Shown here: piece after piece, positions 1 through 10,250 of the stretch
How the letters are laid out: every line of letters begins with the position of its first letter
Position numbering within the stretch: position 1 is the stretch's first letter
Source of the DNA: Gnetum montanum
Taxonomy: Eukaryota; Streptophyta; Gnetopsida; Gnetales; Gnetaceae
DNA: 64,000 bases
Reading direction: 5' to 3'
Assembly: GCA_015680685.1 (NCBI GenBank)
Contig: MNCI01022170.1
Coordinates: forward strand, 142,591 to 206,590
Notes under the pieces: generated by a model
Database searches by the model: none
What the model saw: the letters and a program-made list of their open reading frames with translations, nothing else
What the model was told of the DNA's origin: nothing
Program-made: the position numbers and the translations under genes

Positions 1-541
1 TGAAAAACTGGTGCTCACGGGGATCAGAGCCTAGAATATGTATCGTTGATCTAAGGCCCTGATGCCTAACCTCTTCACTAGAGTGAGGAGGAGGAACATC
101 ATTTTCTAAGAAACCCATCGTGAGGGGTTCCTCGGCTCCTATTTCACTAATGATGTGGGAAACCTTGCCCTTCAATAGTGAATGTTGGCTCTCCTGCCTT
201 TCGTCCCGAATACGTTGGGCATTTGTGGGATGATAATCCCTTGTATCATGATCATCCAAAACGTATTCTGTGAACAGCTCATGCATGCCAATTCGTACCA
301 AGGCACGAAAAAGCATGTTGGGAGCAGAGCGATCTGGGGGTAACACGATGTTCCCTTGCATGTCTCTCCACCGCAGTTGCTCATCTTGATGGAAAACAAA
401 TGTAAAATCCGGCACATACTCATCAGGATGAGTATATGTGACTTTGGATTGTTGAGGACATGGTTGATTTCGGTTATGCGTATGATTCTGACTTTCTCCT
501 GTATTGTCCTTAGGTGAGTTGATTGCCTGAGAAGAAGCCAT
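1..541 (-). CDS. gag: Ty3/gypsy Gag, N-terminal part, open to the window edge
   Basis: Gag makes the particle that packages element RNA. The minus frame from ATG at 541-539 (MASSQ...) has no stop for 180 codons and leaves the window at base 1. It carries blocks found at the same place in elements A (16780-17110) and D (60270-59950): THPDEYV, then HQDEQLR.RDM.GNIVLP.DRS, then EYVLDDHDTRDYHPT. The conserved Retrotrans_gag core and zinc knuckle would lie beyond the edge. The ATG lies 125 bp downstream of the primer-binding site, as expected for a gag leader. The frame is intact where A and D have stops or a lost start, so this is the youngest gypsy copy here. Family assignment is by homology with the other copies; Athila-type is inferred from the primer site. 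Confidence 0.85.
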   Translation of the reverse strand, partial: MASSQAINSPKDNTGESQNHTHNRNQPCPQQSKVTYTHPDEYVPDFTFVFHQDEQLRWRDMQGNIVLPPDRSAPNMLFRALVRIGMHELFTEYVLDDHDTRDYHPTNAQRIRDERQESQHSLLKGKVSHIISEIGAEEPLTMGFLENDVPPPHSSEEVRHQGLRSTIHILGSDPREHQFF

Positions 542-666
542 TTCTAATGGTGTGCTATTTACCGTTATTTAATGTTCTTGATTAACTGATTAACCCTAAG
601 GTTCGTTTTAGGCTCACAATGATGTGAGTGATATCCCTTATGTTCAATTAGCGAAAAAACACTTAG

Positions 667-684
667 TCCCCGGCAACGGCGCCA
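667..684 (-). promoter_or_regulatory. tRNA-Asp primer-binding site
   Basis: On the minus strand this reads TGGCGCCGTTGCCGGGGA, an exact complement of the plant tRNA-Asp 3' end. It lies one base inside the LTR end (686). It primes minus-strand DNA synthesis and is typical of Athila-type Ty3/gypsy elements. It is the only uncorrupted primer site in the window. Confidence 0.93.
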
Positions 685-685
685 A

Positions 686-1758
686 TGATGAGTGGCGAGG
701 TACCCCTACACTCAACCATACGAATACGAGCGTGCACGCACGATCCGGTCGAACTCCGTAGACTAAATGCCTTAATACCACAAGAAACACTTGGGGTTAA
801 TCGTTCATTGTCTTCCCAGGCTTGCTTGTAAGTGTCACGGTGTATGGTTAAGCAAGTCTGAGGTATGTGATTTTTTTGGTATTTTCAGTTTTATCGCCTA
901 AGCTATGGGAGGAGGGGTTGAGAAACTAAGCTAACTCTAACTAATGTCCTAAGTCTAAATTAACTAGCGTCAGCATCCGTGCCCACTTACCGGACACACC
1001 ATGAACTATGCAACTGTGGCTTACCAAATGCTAATCGTTACTGGGATCACCACACGTAACGCAAGTGCTCGAAGTGGTCGTACTGAGGCACCTATTTAGC
1101 TTAAGTGTGATAAGCAGCTAATTCCTTAGCTAGCCGTACACACCTGTGGGTGCTTGTAACTAAGTCGTACTTATCACACGTTCTAGCCTAGCAATGAGTA
1201 GCCGATTCCTTGACTAGCCGTACACATTGGACTACCACTGGGATTACCAAGCGTAGAATCCTGGAATATGCTACTGGGTTACCAAGCAGCCAATGCTCAT
1301 AGTCAAGTCATACTCATGCGTTGCGACAAGAAGCCGATTCCTTGACTAGTCGTACATGTCCGTAGACGCTTGTAATCAAGTCGTACTTGTGCGCACTAGG
1401 AAAGCAGTAAATAAAAAACAATAAAACCATGTACTGCAAGGTTTATCCAATCAAGTTCATCTTTATTGCCGTACACAACTTGGGTTCAGGTTACAAGCTA
1501 CTCGAATAAAGAGCCGTTCACTCTAGGACTCCTACTGTGGGCACATGGGAAAAATTCTAACTCTGGAGTGATCAATCTACCAGAGCTTTGCTACTTCTAG
1601 CCAGGATTGGAAAATAAGGGGAGTGCCGCCTCTTATTTATAGATATGACGGTGGACCGCGATATCGTGTACGCGATATCACAGGGAAAGACGCGATATCG
1701 CGTACACGATATCGCATGGGATGCGATATCGCGACACTGTGCATGTTGCGTCTCATCA
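686..1758 (-). mobile_element. 5' LTR of the minus-strand gypsy element at the left edge
   Basis: On the minus strand the LTR starts TGATGAGACG at 1758 and ends CACTCATCA at 686, directly before the primer site. A TATAAATA box (minus strand, 1641-1634) marks the promoter. U3 is a cluster of GATATC-centred palindromes (about 1650-1735). The R/U5 half holds imperfect direct repeats of a segment containing GATTCCTTGACTAG (about 1200 and 1330), which partly explains why it is about 200 bp longer than the sister LTR at 1951-2818. The five bases outside are TGAGG (1759-1763); the partner duplication is off the window. Confidence 0.88.
1634..1641 (-). promoter_or_regulatory. LTR TATA box
   Basis: TATAAATA on the minus strand, between the palindrome-rich U3 and the transcribed part of the LTR. 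The same octamer occurs at the matching place in the LTRs of A, B, D, E and the solo LTR. Confidence 0.7.
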
Positions 1759-1950
1759 TGAGGCCTGATGTCAAATGTATAAGGTGTTCACTCTTGTTGT
1801 CATGAACACCAGTTTTGTCTTGTCTTGTAATGATGATCTGTTCACATGTCATCCCATTCACCATTAGTTCCATTTGAGTTAATAATCCCATACCTTCCCA
1901 ATATTATTGTAAGGAACTCAAGGATGAGTTTTCATTCAGTCATGGGGGTA
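1759..1950 (+). mobile_element. 3' internal end of a plus-strand gypsy element
   Basis: This short stretch matches the sequence just upstream of the 3' LTR of element A (about 27880-28063), including AAGGAACTCAAGGATGAG and TTTTCATTCAGT. It ends in a short purine tract (CATGGGGGTA) in the polypurine-tract position. The rest of this element lies left of the opposite-strand insertion at 1758. Confidence 0.8.
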
Positions 1951-2818
1951 TGATGGGATATGATATTGCATGGGCCGTGATATCACATACGCGATATTGC
2001 ATCCGCCATGACATCGCATCCCCCGTGATATCGCATACGCGATATCGCGTTGTCCCCCGCGATATCACGTACATGATATCGTTGTGTGCCGCCAAGTCTA
2101 TAATAAGAGGTGGCTCTTCCTTATTTATCATTCTAGGCCTAGACTGTAGCAAAAATTTGGTAGTTTTACCTCTCCAGAGATAGAATAATATCCATGTGCC
2201 TGTAGTAGGAACTCCAAAGTGAACGGATCTTTATTCGAGCAAATATTGTACTTGAACACAAGTTTGTGTATGGAAATAAAGATGAACTTCTTGGATAAAC
2301 CTTGCAGTGGGCTAATTAGGACTTTATTTATTGTTATTTACTATTTTTCATTTAAATGCTTTATTACTTAATTAATCTCTCTCAACCCTTCTCCCATAGT
2401 TAAGTGCATTTAGTACGACCGCTTCGAGCACGTGCGTTACGCTTGGTGATCCCAGCAATGACTAGCGTTTGGTAATCAAGGTTGCATTGGTTCAGGGTGT
2501 GAATGGTAAGTTGGAATGGATGCTGATGCTATGTTAATTAAGGCTTAGCTAGTTAGTTAAAGTTAGTCAATTAGTCTCTTCACCCTTCACCTTACTAGCA
2601 TAGGAGATAAAAATAGAAAAGACATAAAAATCACATACCTCAGACTGACTTAACCATACGACTGTGACAACTATAAGTAAGTCTGGGAAGACAACGAATG
2701 ATTAACCTTAAGTGTTCCATGAGGCGTGTAGGCACTTAGTCTACAAAGTTCAACCGAATCACGCGTGTAATGCTCGTATTTGTATGGTTGAGTGTAGGGG
2801 GTACCTCACCACTCATCA
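1951..2818 (+). mobile_element. 3' LTR of the plus-strand gypsy element
   Basis: It starts TGATGGGATATG and ends CACTCATCA. Its last 45 bases are a near-exact reverse complement of 686-730, so the two LTRs form an inverted pair. U3 (1955-2085) is made of GATATC-type palindromes with CpG. A degraded TATA (TATAATAA) lies at 2099-2106. Right flank is ATAAT. Its 5' half and left flank are not in the window. Confidence 0.88.
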
Positions 2819-5299
2819 ATAATAAACAAAAATGTACCAACATTCTTATATATATTCCTATGGTAGTAAGAAAGGTAAACCAAAATTAGATGTAGTAGTT
2901 AAAAAGGCTCAGATCCATTAACCAAATTCACAAGAGGGCAACACAAGAAATAGTCCATATTAAGGACCTTCCCAACCATATATAGCAAACAACATGTAAA
3001 AACATTATCCAAAGATAAGTCCACAATATAAAATATCCACCATACATTGCATCCTATAGCACATCACATAGGGTTGATTAAAAAAACATTAAAAGTTGCC
3101 TCTTATCTGTTCGTAAAAAAAGTAAAAAATAAATAATCTTTTAAAGCCTTCTATTCAAGGATACTTCCATGTAATTTCAAGGCTTAAATTCAAAGGCTAA
3201 GCACTGAAAAGAAGAAACTGTCTTTGATACATTAGACTAAAAAACCATTAGTAAACAAAACCATTGTATATTCCAAGATTATAATTTTATATTAACATAA
3301 ATACCAATCTCTTGAGTCTATTATGTAGGCCAAGATTATAATTTTATATCAACACAAATACTAATATCTTGAGTTTATCAAACCATTTCAAAACTTTGTC
3401 CCTCTTTTTGGACATTAGCAAAAAGATACCATAAGGAAATTTCTTTTCCAAGGAGAGAGAAACTATGAAGATCTTTAGATCTAAGATATACAAAAATAGT
3501 CAAAGCTGCACAACTCATAATGGTGGAAATCTCAAGGATCAAATGTAGCTGACCAAATATTTAACAAGATGTCCATAATCCAATTTGTATGCAACCATGT
3601 CTAATTCAAATGTGCTCAGAAAGAAAGCCATCTCAAGGTAAAAGATCCAAAAGTGATTTTACCAAAATAAACTCATACTATTACCTTAGATACTTTACCA
3701 CACTTTAGTGTGAATATACCTCTTCTTACACATTTTTTGCTATGGGTGCTAGAGTAGGAGGTCTTGTAACTTTAGTGTCTTTTGGTGAGAGTTTCCAAAG
3801 ACTCCCCATACATTGATGGTTGATAAGATGATGACTGTTGTTGAGGTACAAGCTTCCCCTGCATACATGCTAATTTCTTCCCAACTTCAAGCTTTAGTGG
3901 TAGGAAGAGTGGCATTCTCCCCTTGAGCCTTTTAGGATTAGCATACTCTTTACACAACCTTGATTTTTCTCAAAAATGTAGGATGGAACAATTTTGGCTT
4001 CAAAATATATAGTTTTCTCCCAGATAGGAACCCCATTTAAAATAAAGGACATTGTGATTAAACATTAAGGATCCAAAAATCACAATAGCAACAACAATCT
4101 CCAACTTTTATAATCCATCTATTGTTTGAATGCCCTTGCATGGATCATTATGTTTTTGTAGAGTTGTATCTTTGAATCTCCTCAAATTGTGTAATGTATG
4201 TCAATAAATTTGCAATGCCATCCCAAGATCAAGTATGTAGACTTTTGAAACCAAAGCCTTACATTAGTAGTATCTTATGATAAAAGATAAAATTCTAAAA
4301 TTTTTAACATAGATATTAGCATAGCATAATAATTTTCCTTTGGATGTCCAACACAAAGCTTCTTTTGTCACAACTTATCTATTGTGGAGAGAATGGTATT
4401 CTTCCTTTGATGCATTCAGGATCAATTGGCTTCTTATAGGAATGCATTTTTGATTTTCCAACAACACTTTTGCACCAACAATCATTTGCATAGCGATTCT
4501 TAGATCAAGTGTGAAGACTTTTGGAAACCAAAGTATTCCATTAGTAGTATTCATGATTTCAATATAGATAGTAAATAATTCACAAGGAAATCCCCTTTGA
4601 AATGATGCTTTTCTCAAAAAATCCATGAATTACATTTAAGGGTCTTACACCACTTAAAACCATTGCATACTAATTAAGGATCCAAAACATGATTTATTAA
4701 TAAAAACATTAAAAGTAGCACACGTTGGTAATTATAACATATTACTTCCCAACAACATGATATAAGTTGGATCACAAGGTATATATGTTTTAATAGCAAG
4801 GATATGGTCTTAACAATCAAACTTACCTAATCTTACTTTGTAGATTCTTGATCATTGTTCCTTGATCCTTTCTCAATTTAATGTCCATAAAATATTGATG
4901 GTAATATGATTTTATTTGTAGCTCAACATCTTGTAAGATCAAGTGAGGTTTTCTTTGAATAACCAAAGATTTTCAATAGCATTCATTCAACAATTTTCTA
5001 GCCACTAGTATTTGTAAAAAATAACTAATTTAAAGCTATGTTTAGTGAGTCAAAAAATAAGAATTATAAAGCTACTTATTATTACTTACCATGCTTGCTT
5101 TTAGGCATGGGCATAATTAATGGAGTTTGAGATTATGTCCTCCATCATAGAGTACCCCCTTTATTGGCATTTGATCCTTGTCTTTTTTGCCATCAATGTA
5201 TTTGTTTGAGTATCTTATTTTATTTCAAGTTGCTACTTCATGCTTGTGTTCTAATTTCTCAATATCATTGTTTGTTTTATCAATATGTGTAGTTATCCC
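2819..5299. other. AT-rich stretch without a recognisable gene
   Basis: I see no gene I can name. On the minus strand there are two short open stretches (4375-4626 and 3772-3957), and the segment around 4201-4290 is a diverged direct copy of 4481-4560; both encode a variant of ..WFPKVFTLDL.. on the minus strand. Phrases such as ATTAAGGATCCAAAA recur near 4060 and 4675. It could be an old duplicated gene fragment or the far part of the copia relic that begins at 5675. Neither can be shown here. Confidence 0.35.
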
Positions 5300-5675
5300 T
5301 TTCTCTTAATTTTTCTCTTTAGGTCTCCAAACTTTTCTAATTTGAAAGATATTCTTTCTGGAATTATTTTGATAAGATCATGTAGTTAATTTCTAATGCT
5401 TTAGCTGTAAATAATAATGAGATTGCTAATGCCGAAAATTACCATAGTAAAAGTACATAGTATTTCTTATTTGGATTGCATGTGCAAACACAGTTGTATA
5501 CTTTCCATTTGATGAAGTGCTTGTAGATGCCTCATAGTGGGAATGATTTCTTAGTTGTCTTATGTTCTTTGGATCTCCACCTTGTCCCAGCTTGATTTGT
5601 AGAGTCTCCTTCTCCTTTGTAAACCTATCATTGCTAAGCCTTAAATTTGTAAGATCTTTGTTAATCTACTCATGG
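5300..5675 (-). pseudogene. Ty1/copia gag relic, distal half
   Basis: The minus strand reads as a charged, helical tract (KDLTNLRLSNDRFTKEKETL) and then a basic segment with VWRPKEK near 5330. A VWxPK block commonly ends the linker after the zinc knuckle in plant copia Gag. The frame has stops. It continues a gag reading that begins at 30027 and is cut by element B at 29242; removing B joins the halves in the same orientation. Evidence is short motifs plus geometry, so the family call is moderate. Confidence 0.5.
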
Positions 5676-5680
5676 GAATG
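5676..5680. other. Left target-site duplication of element B (GAATG)
   Basis: GAATG directly precedes the B 5' LTR and recurs exactly at 29237-29241 after the B 3' LTR. Five bases is the usual Ty3/gypsy duplication length. Confidence 0.9.
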
Positions 5681-6653
5681 TGATGAAGCATCAGTTGGTT
5701 GCATTGATGCATCCTCTTCAACACAGCCTCTTTGACATAGTTGCATTAATGCAACCTCTTCAACATAGTTTCTTCGATGTAGCTACTTCAAAGTAGCTAC
5801 ATCAAGGTAGCTACATCGATGAGGCCCCATCAATGCAGCCCTGTTAATGTAAATGATGCATTGACGAGGCCCTGTTAACATAAATGATGCATTGATGAGG
5901 CCCCATTGACATAGTGTCTATTTTCACCTATAAATACACATGCTCATGCCATGTATTAGCATTCTTTAGTTAATAGAGTAGTCAAACTCTTGTAGTTTTA
6001 TTTTGTAGTCTTAGAGAATAGTTAGTGAGTGCTTGCAGTATGGATTTGAGTCAGTTATATGATGTCATGTTTGAGTGCAATGTACTTGAACACATTCCAT
6101 GAACGATAATACAATCAAGATTGATTCTTATTTATTGCAACACTTTGATTTAGATCAAATTTACTTTCCATGTTATTTACATTTTATGTACTTAGTTAAT
6201 ATTTACGTTTCCATGCATGTGAATGAATTGGTGGAATGAGCATGACCAATTTCGAGCATAAACATGTATTCACTTGGTAATTCCAATAGCTTTATTGCTT
6301 AGTTCACCTAGTAGCATAGCACTTGGTAATCTCAGTAGTGGATATGTGGGTTCAAGATGTGTATGGTAAGCTAGGAATGGACATGCGTAGGCTAGCTTAG
6401 ACTTTATCTTTATGTTGTTAATTAGATTAAGTAATTAATTTCTTTATTATTATTAGTGGTAGCATAAGGTCGAAACAACATCAAGAATCATATGCCTCAC
6501 TTTGGACTAAATCATATGTGACAAAGCTACAACTAGTCCAAGTGGGAAGCTAGCAAACTACGATCAATGCTTAATGATCTAGATGCACAACTAGTCCCAT
6601 TCATTGAATTTGACCGAATCATGTGTGAACGCTTGTGACCTTGTCGCTCATCA
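5681..6653 (+). mobile_element. 5' LTR of element B
   Basis: Runs from TGATGAAGCATC to CGCTCATCA. U3 (5690-5915) is a run of short palindromic variants of a GCATTGATGAGGCCCCATCAATGC-like theme, of which GAGGCCCCATCAATGCAG is one. A TATAAATA box is at 5929-5936. It aligns along its length with the interrupted 3' LTR, including the phrase ATGCCTCACTTTGGACTAAA, which shows where A inserted in the other copy. Confidence 0.88.
5929..5936 (+). promoter_or_regulatory. LTR TATA box of element B
   Basis: TATAAATA follows the palindromic U3 repeats. The equivalent in the B 3' LTR is at 15035-15042. Confidence 0.7.
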
Positions 6654-6654
6654 T

Positions 6655-6672
6655 TCATGCCGTTACTGGGGA
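6655..6672 (+). promoter_or_regulatory. Degraded tRNA-Asp primer-binding site of B
   Basis: TCATGCCGTTACTGGGGA matches 13 of 18 bases of the tRNA-Asp complement seen intact at 667-684. The changes at positions 4, 11 and 13 are transitions, consistent with deamination. Confidence 0.75.
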
Positions 6673-6713
6673 TGGTGCTAGTTATATAGATTAGTTATAT
6701 CATACACAATCAC

Positions 6714-7695
6714 TGATGAGTCACGATTGCTATGTCAACGAGGCCTCGTCAACTAGGCCTTGTCAATTGGGCCCCATCAATGTAGCCCCATCAATTGGGC
6801 CCCATTAACACAACCTCATTAATGCATAATTTCATGCATTGACATGACCCTGTCAATGCATTATTTCATGCATCGACGTAGCCCTATTGATGTAGGGTCT
6901 ATTCTTGCCTATAAATACATGCTCACTAGCTTCATTTATGGCATCAATTAGTCATAGTATAGTGAAGTTGTTGCAGTTTTTCCATTTAAAAGTTAGAATA
7001 TTTTCCCGAGTGCCTACAGCAGGAGTCATTGAGTGTACAAATCTTTATTCAAGCACTGTTGTACTTGAGCATGATAGCGTGTGCAGCAATAAAGACAAAC
7101 TTCTTGATAAACCTTGTAACATTTTGGATAGTTCAAATGTTTCATTTATGCATTTAATATTCTCGGTTATTTATTTAATGTTTTCTAGTAATTAAGCTAA
7201 TTAGGTAATTAAGTGAGATAAGCTAGATACATTAATTACATAAATATGACTGCTTTGAGCATAACACATATTTGCTTGGTAATCCCAACAACGTTATTGC
7301 TTGGTGTGCCCAGTGGTGTAGTGCTTGGTAACCCAGTAGCATATACGTGGGTTTAGGATGTGTACAAAAAGTGGGACCAAATGCTTATGTTAGGACTAGT
7401 TAGAGATCAGTTAGTTAGTCAAATCAAATTAGTCATTAAACTACTTTATCACTTTTTTCAAGCACCAAAGAACCTAAAACATAAAATGATAAAAATCATA
7501 TGCCTCAATTACACTTAACCATACATTTGAGTTTCACAAGCATAATTGGGAAGACAATAAATGACATTAGGTCAAGACTGACTTTTTAGAAGACTAGTGC
7601 ACTAGAAACTATAAAGTCCATGAAATTTGACTAGATCGTGTGTGAACGATTTGTGAATCATATGGTTGAGCGTAGGGGTACCTCGCTTCTCATCA
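6714..7695 (+). mobile_element. Solo gypsy LTR inside element B
   Basis: A complete LTR (TGATGAGTCACG ... GCTTCTCATCA) lies just after the B primer site. Its start matches the LTR of element D (60991 downward, minus strand) better than that of A or B. TATAAATA is at 6910-6917. The five bases before are ATCAC and after are ATCGT, a possible duplication with two transitions. No internal sequence or second LTR follows, so it is probably a solo LTR left by LTR-LTR recombination. Confidence 0.78.
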
Positions 7696-7899
7696 ATCGT
7701 GGTAAATGCATTAACGATTTATCTTTCAGAAAACATTAATTCACACACATCATAAACTAACAATAATGTCTCTTTAAAATGGTAGCAATAATGCATCATA
7801 TGAAGAAAACATTCATTAGAGAACTAATAAGATATATATTGAAGAAAATTGAAGTGACCAATCTCATGTAAGGGTTTCATATGTTCATGACCACCTTGA

Positions 7900-10112
7900 C
7901 TACACTTAAGGACTACATTCACCTAAGGTAGATAGTCGTAGAGGAGATTGAGTAAGTCCTAGATCAAGGGAGGCCTCAAGGCCTAGGACCTCCTTAAAAC
8001 CTAGAAAAGATAAATCAAGGGACCATGGGGAACACTATAGAAGCCATGGCAACTCTCCCAGTTCCTCATCTTCCTCTTCCTCTTCAATGTCTAGTTTTGA
8101 TGAAGATGAACGTAGGTATAGAGATAGAGGTTGACTATGGGCTTTAAATAAAAATAGAAATTTAAACCAAGGGAAAAATCAAAGACATTAAAATAAGCAT
8201 AGATAAAATCATCACAATCAGACAAATAGAAATAGAAATTTCACCATGAAATGTCTGATGACGGTGAACCCTTGTTGGCCACTAAGATCATGATGTAGAT
8301 CATAGAGGTAGTTAAAATACCCCATAGGCATTGCAAGGAAAGTTTTATCAAAAGGCTTGATATTAATAACATCCCTAAATTTGTAGTAGGCTATGATTTT
8401 TATCCATGACATCATTTGCAAGTCTTCCATGATGCTTGTGTCTTACAAAACATTGAAAGTAGGTGGAAAAAGCTTAAGCTCTTTCATAGGATACTCATAG
8501 ACAAAGCCAAAGTGTGGTATAGATTGTTGAAACAAAATTTAATCTATTAGTGGTTCACAATGTTGGAACTCTTCAATGAGAAATACCAAACCTATGTGAG
8601 GGTGTTCAACCTAAGGAAACAAATCCAAGGATGGAAATAAGAACAACATGAACCCTTGGATATGATCGTGGATAGATACTATTCTCTACTGAATAAATGT
8701 CTAGGCCATGGTTTCTCTTAAGAAGAACAACTTTTACACATCATAGATGGGCTTCATAATCAAATGAGAGAGAGCCTTGGGATGTATGCTCAAGGTTAAT
8801 TATATGAAGTAGGAACCCATTAGATCCAAAAGCTAATCGAGCATATGGCAAAAGAAGAAGAAGAGCTATGTAAATGAGAGAATGTTGAGAAATATCACTA
8901 GGACCCAAATCTTCAAAGAAGAGGGTCCATATCTATGATGAGGAACAAGAGGTAACTCTTGATGAGATGATTTTACAACAAACCTTGTCAATATAAAATT
9001 TTATTAATGAGCTTGAAGCAAGGTTAGATAAGATGTCGAAATGGATAAATGAGAAATTTACACCTTGCATAGAAATCATATAGGAGATAGCAATGCAAAA
9101 AAAATCAAGTGATCACAAAAAAAGGAGAAAAAGAAACCATGAGACAAGTAAGAACATTAATTGACAAAAAAGGGAAATGGTTGTAGAAGAAGAGCTTATA
9201 GACTCAACCATCAATGAAGATGATAGATGTGACATTTGCCTATATGACCATCCAAAGGGCTATTGCCCAGTCATGTTACATCTACATGAGTATTAGCCTT
9301 TTACATTGAATATCAAATTTATACAAAAGCAAATGCCTAGGAAATTACCTTACTCACAAGGTAATTATAGATAGTCCTACAACCAATCATACTATCCTAG
9401 TGGGATTTCTAACCAACCTTAAAACTATCATCCAACACAGTGGCAAAACTCACAATCATGAGGGAGGCCATCATTAAACCAACACCACCCTTACTACCAG
9501 CCAGATCCATATGGATATTATGTTCAACAACTTGTTTCCCCAACTAATTCTACTTCCTCTACTTCAAATCACTACTACCACTCTCCTGAATATCATCAAC
9601 CTGCAACATCTTCTAAAGGATCACCACCTCATGCCTCTTATCCTCCATCATATCCTCAATATTCTCATACTTCCATCCATCACATGTCTTGACTAGCAAC
9701 ACAAGAAGATTCAGCACCACAACATCAACAAAATAATGCCACTTGTGCTACGAACATACATAGAAATGACCTTCATCGTACCATCTTGAAAATAACCTTT
9801 CATGGATTCAAGGACTTACGTTGTGCCTTTACTTGGAGTAACTTGTCGAGTTTGAGTGCATGCTCATCCTTGGTGGTAAGTTCTTCAAGGGTCAGGAGAA
9901 GTCGAACGGATGTTTGGGGCTCATTTCTCAAAGATCCATTGTTTTGGGTGCACGACTCACAAAGGAATTTTTGGTTGTGTGGTCTCTTAACGATGAATTT
10001 GGGTATCTGGAAGCCTTCATCCTATGAGGCCCATTTCTTTATCCTTGGTTGTGATTATTGTGGGACTAGAGCCATTATTGATGGTCCTACAAGATTGAAA
10101 GATCTGCTCTAA
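7900..10112 (+). pseudogene. gag: Gag pseudogene of element B
   Basis: A basic and Ser-rich stretch (about 7960-8110) is followed by the Retrotrans_gag core, in the same order as in A and D: FHDACVLQNIE near 8430, a WY..L block, then LRKQIQGWKQEQHEPLD near 8620-8660 and RYYSLLNKCLGHG near 8675-8720. A zinc knuckle of C-x2-C-x3-H-x4-C form (CDICLYDHPKGYC) is intact at 9228-9265. A Tyr/Pro/Ser/Gln-rich linker follows (9490-9690). The same frame then stays open through 9786-10112 into sequence that A and D lack. Several in-frame stops make it non-functional. The start codon is not clear because the N-terminal blocks seen at 16780-17110 are not obvious here. Confidence 0.75.
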
Positions 10113-10250
10113 AAATGATATCCGATGATTTCGTGTGAATGCTTACATTGATTTGGTGCAATTAAGGTAGCAAGAGCATCTTGATGACCCCACGGGGTAT
10201 CTTCGAGTGTATTCTTTCTCTACCTTATCATTGATTGTCATTGCTTTATA
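9786..10250 (+). other. B-specific sequence upstream of the tandem array
   Basis: It replaces the protease region of A and D, is richer in GC and CpG than its surroundings, and has no family I recognise. The gag frame reads through to 10112. Its end (10164-10199) contains AGAGCATC and CCCCACGGGGTA, which return as a direct repeat at 11456-11490, on the other side of the array. It may be captured genomic DNA. Confidence 0.5.

Noticed and set aside
1637-2183. ORFs with repeated RYRVRDI/DIAS-type peptides on both strands
   Set aside because: Translations of the palindromic U3 repeats, not proteins.
5690-5920. CRISPR-like array of short repeats in the B LTR
   Set aside because: Units are imperfect palindromes without regular spacers, inside an LTR of a plant element.
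9786-10112. Independent gene of 108 codons
   Set aside because: It starts with TTG and continues the gag frame of B after one stop; more likely read-through of gag into unique sequence.
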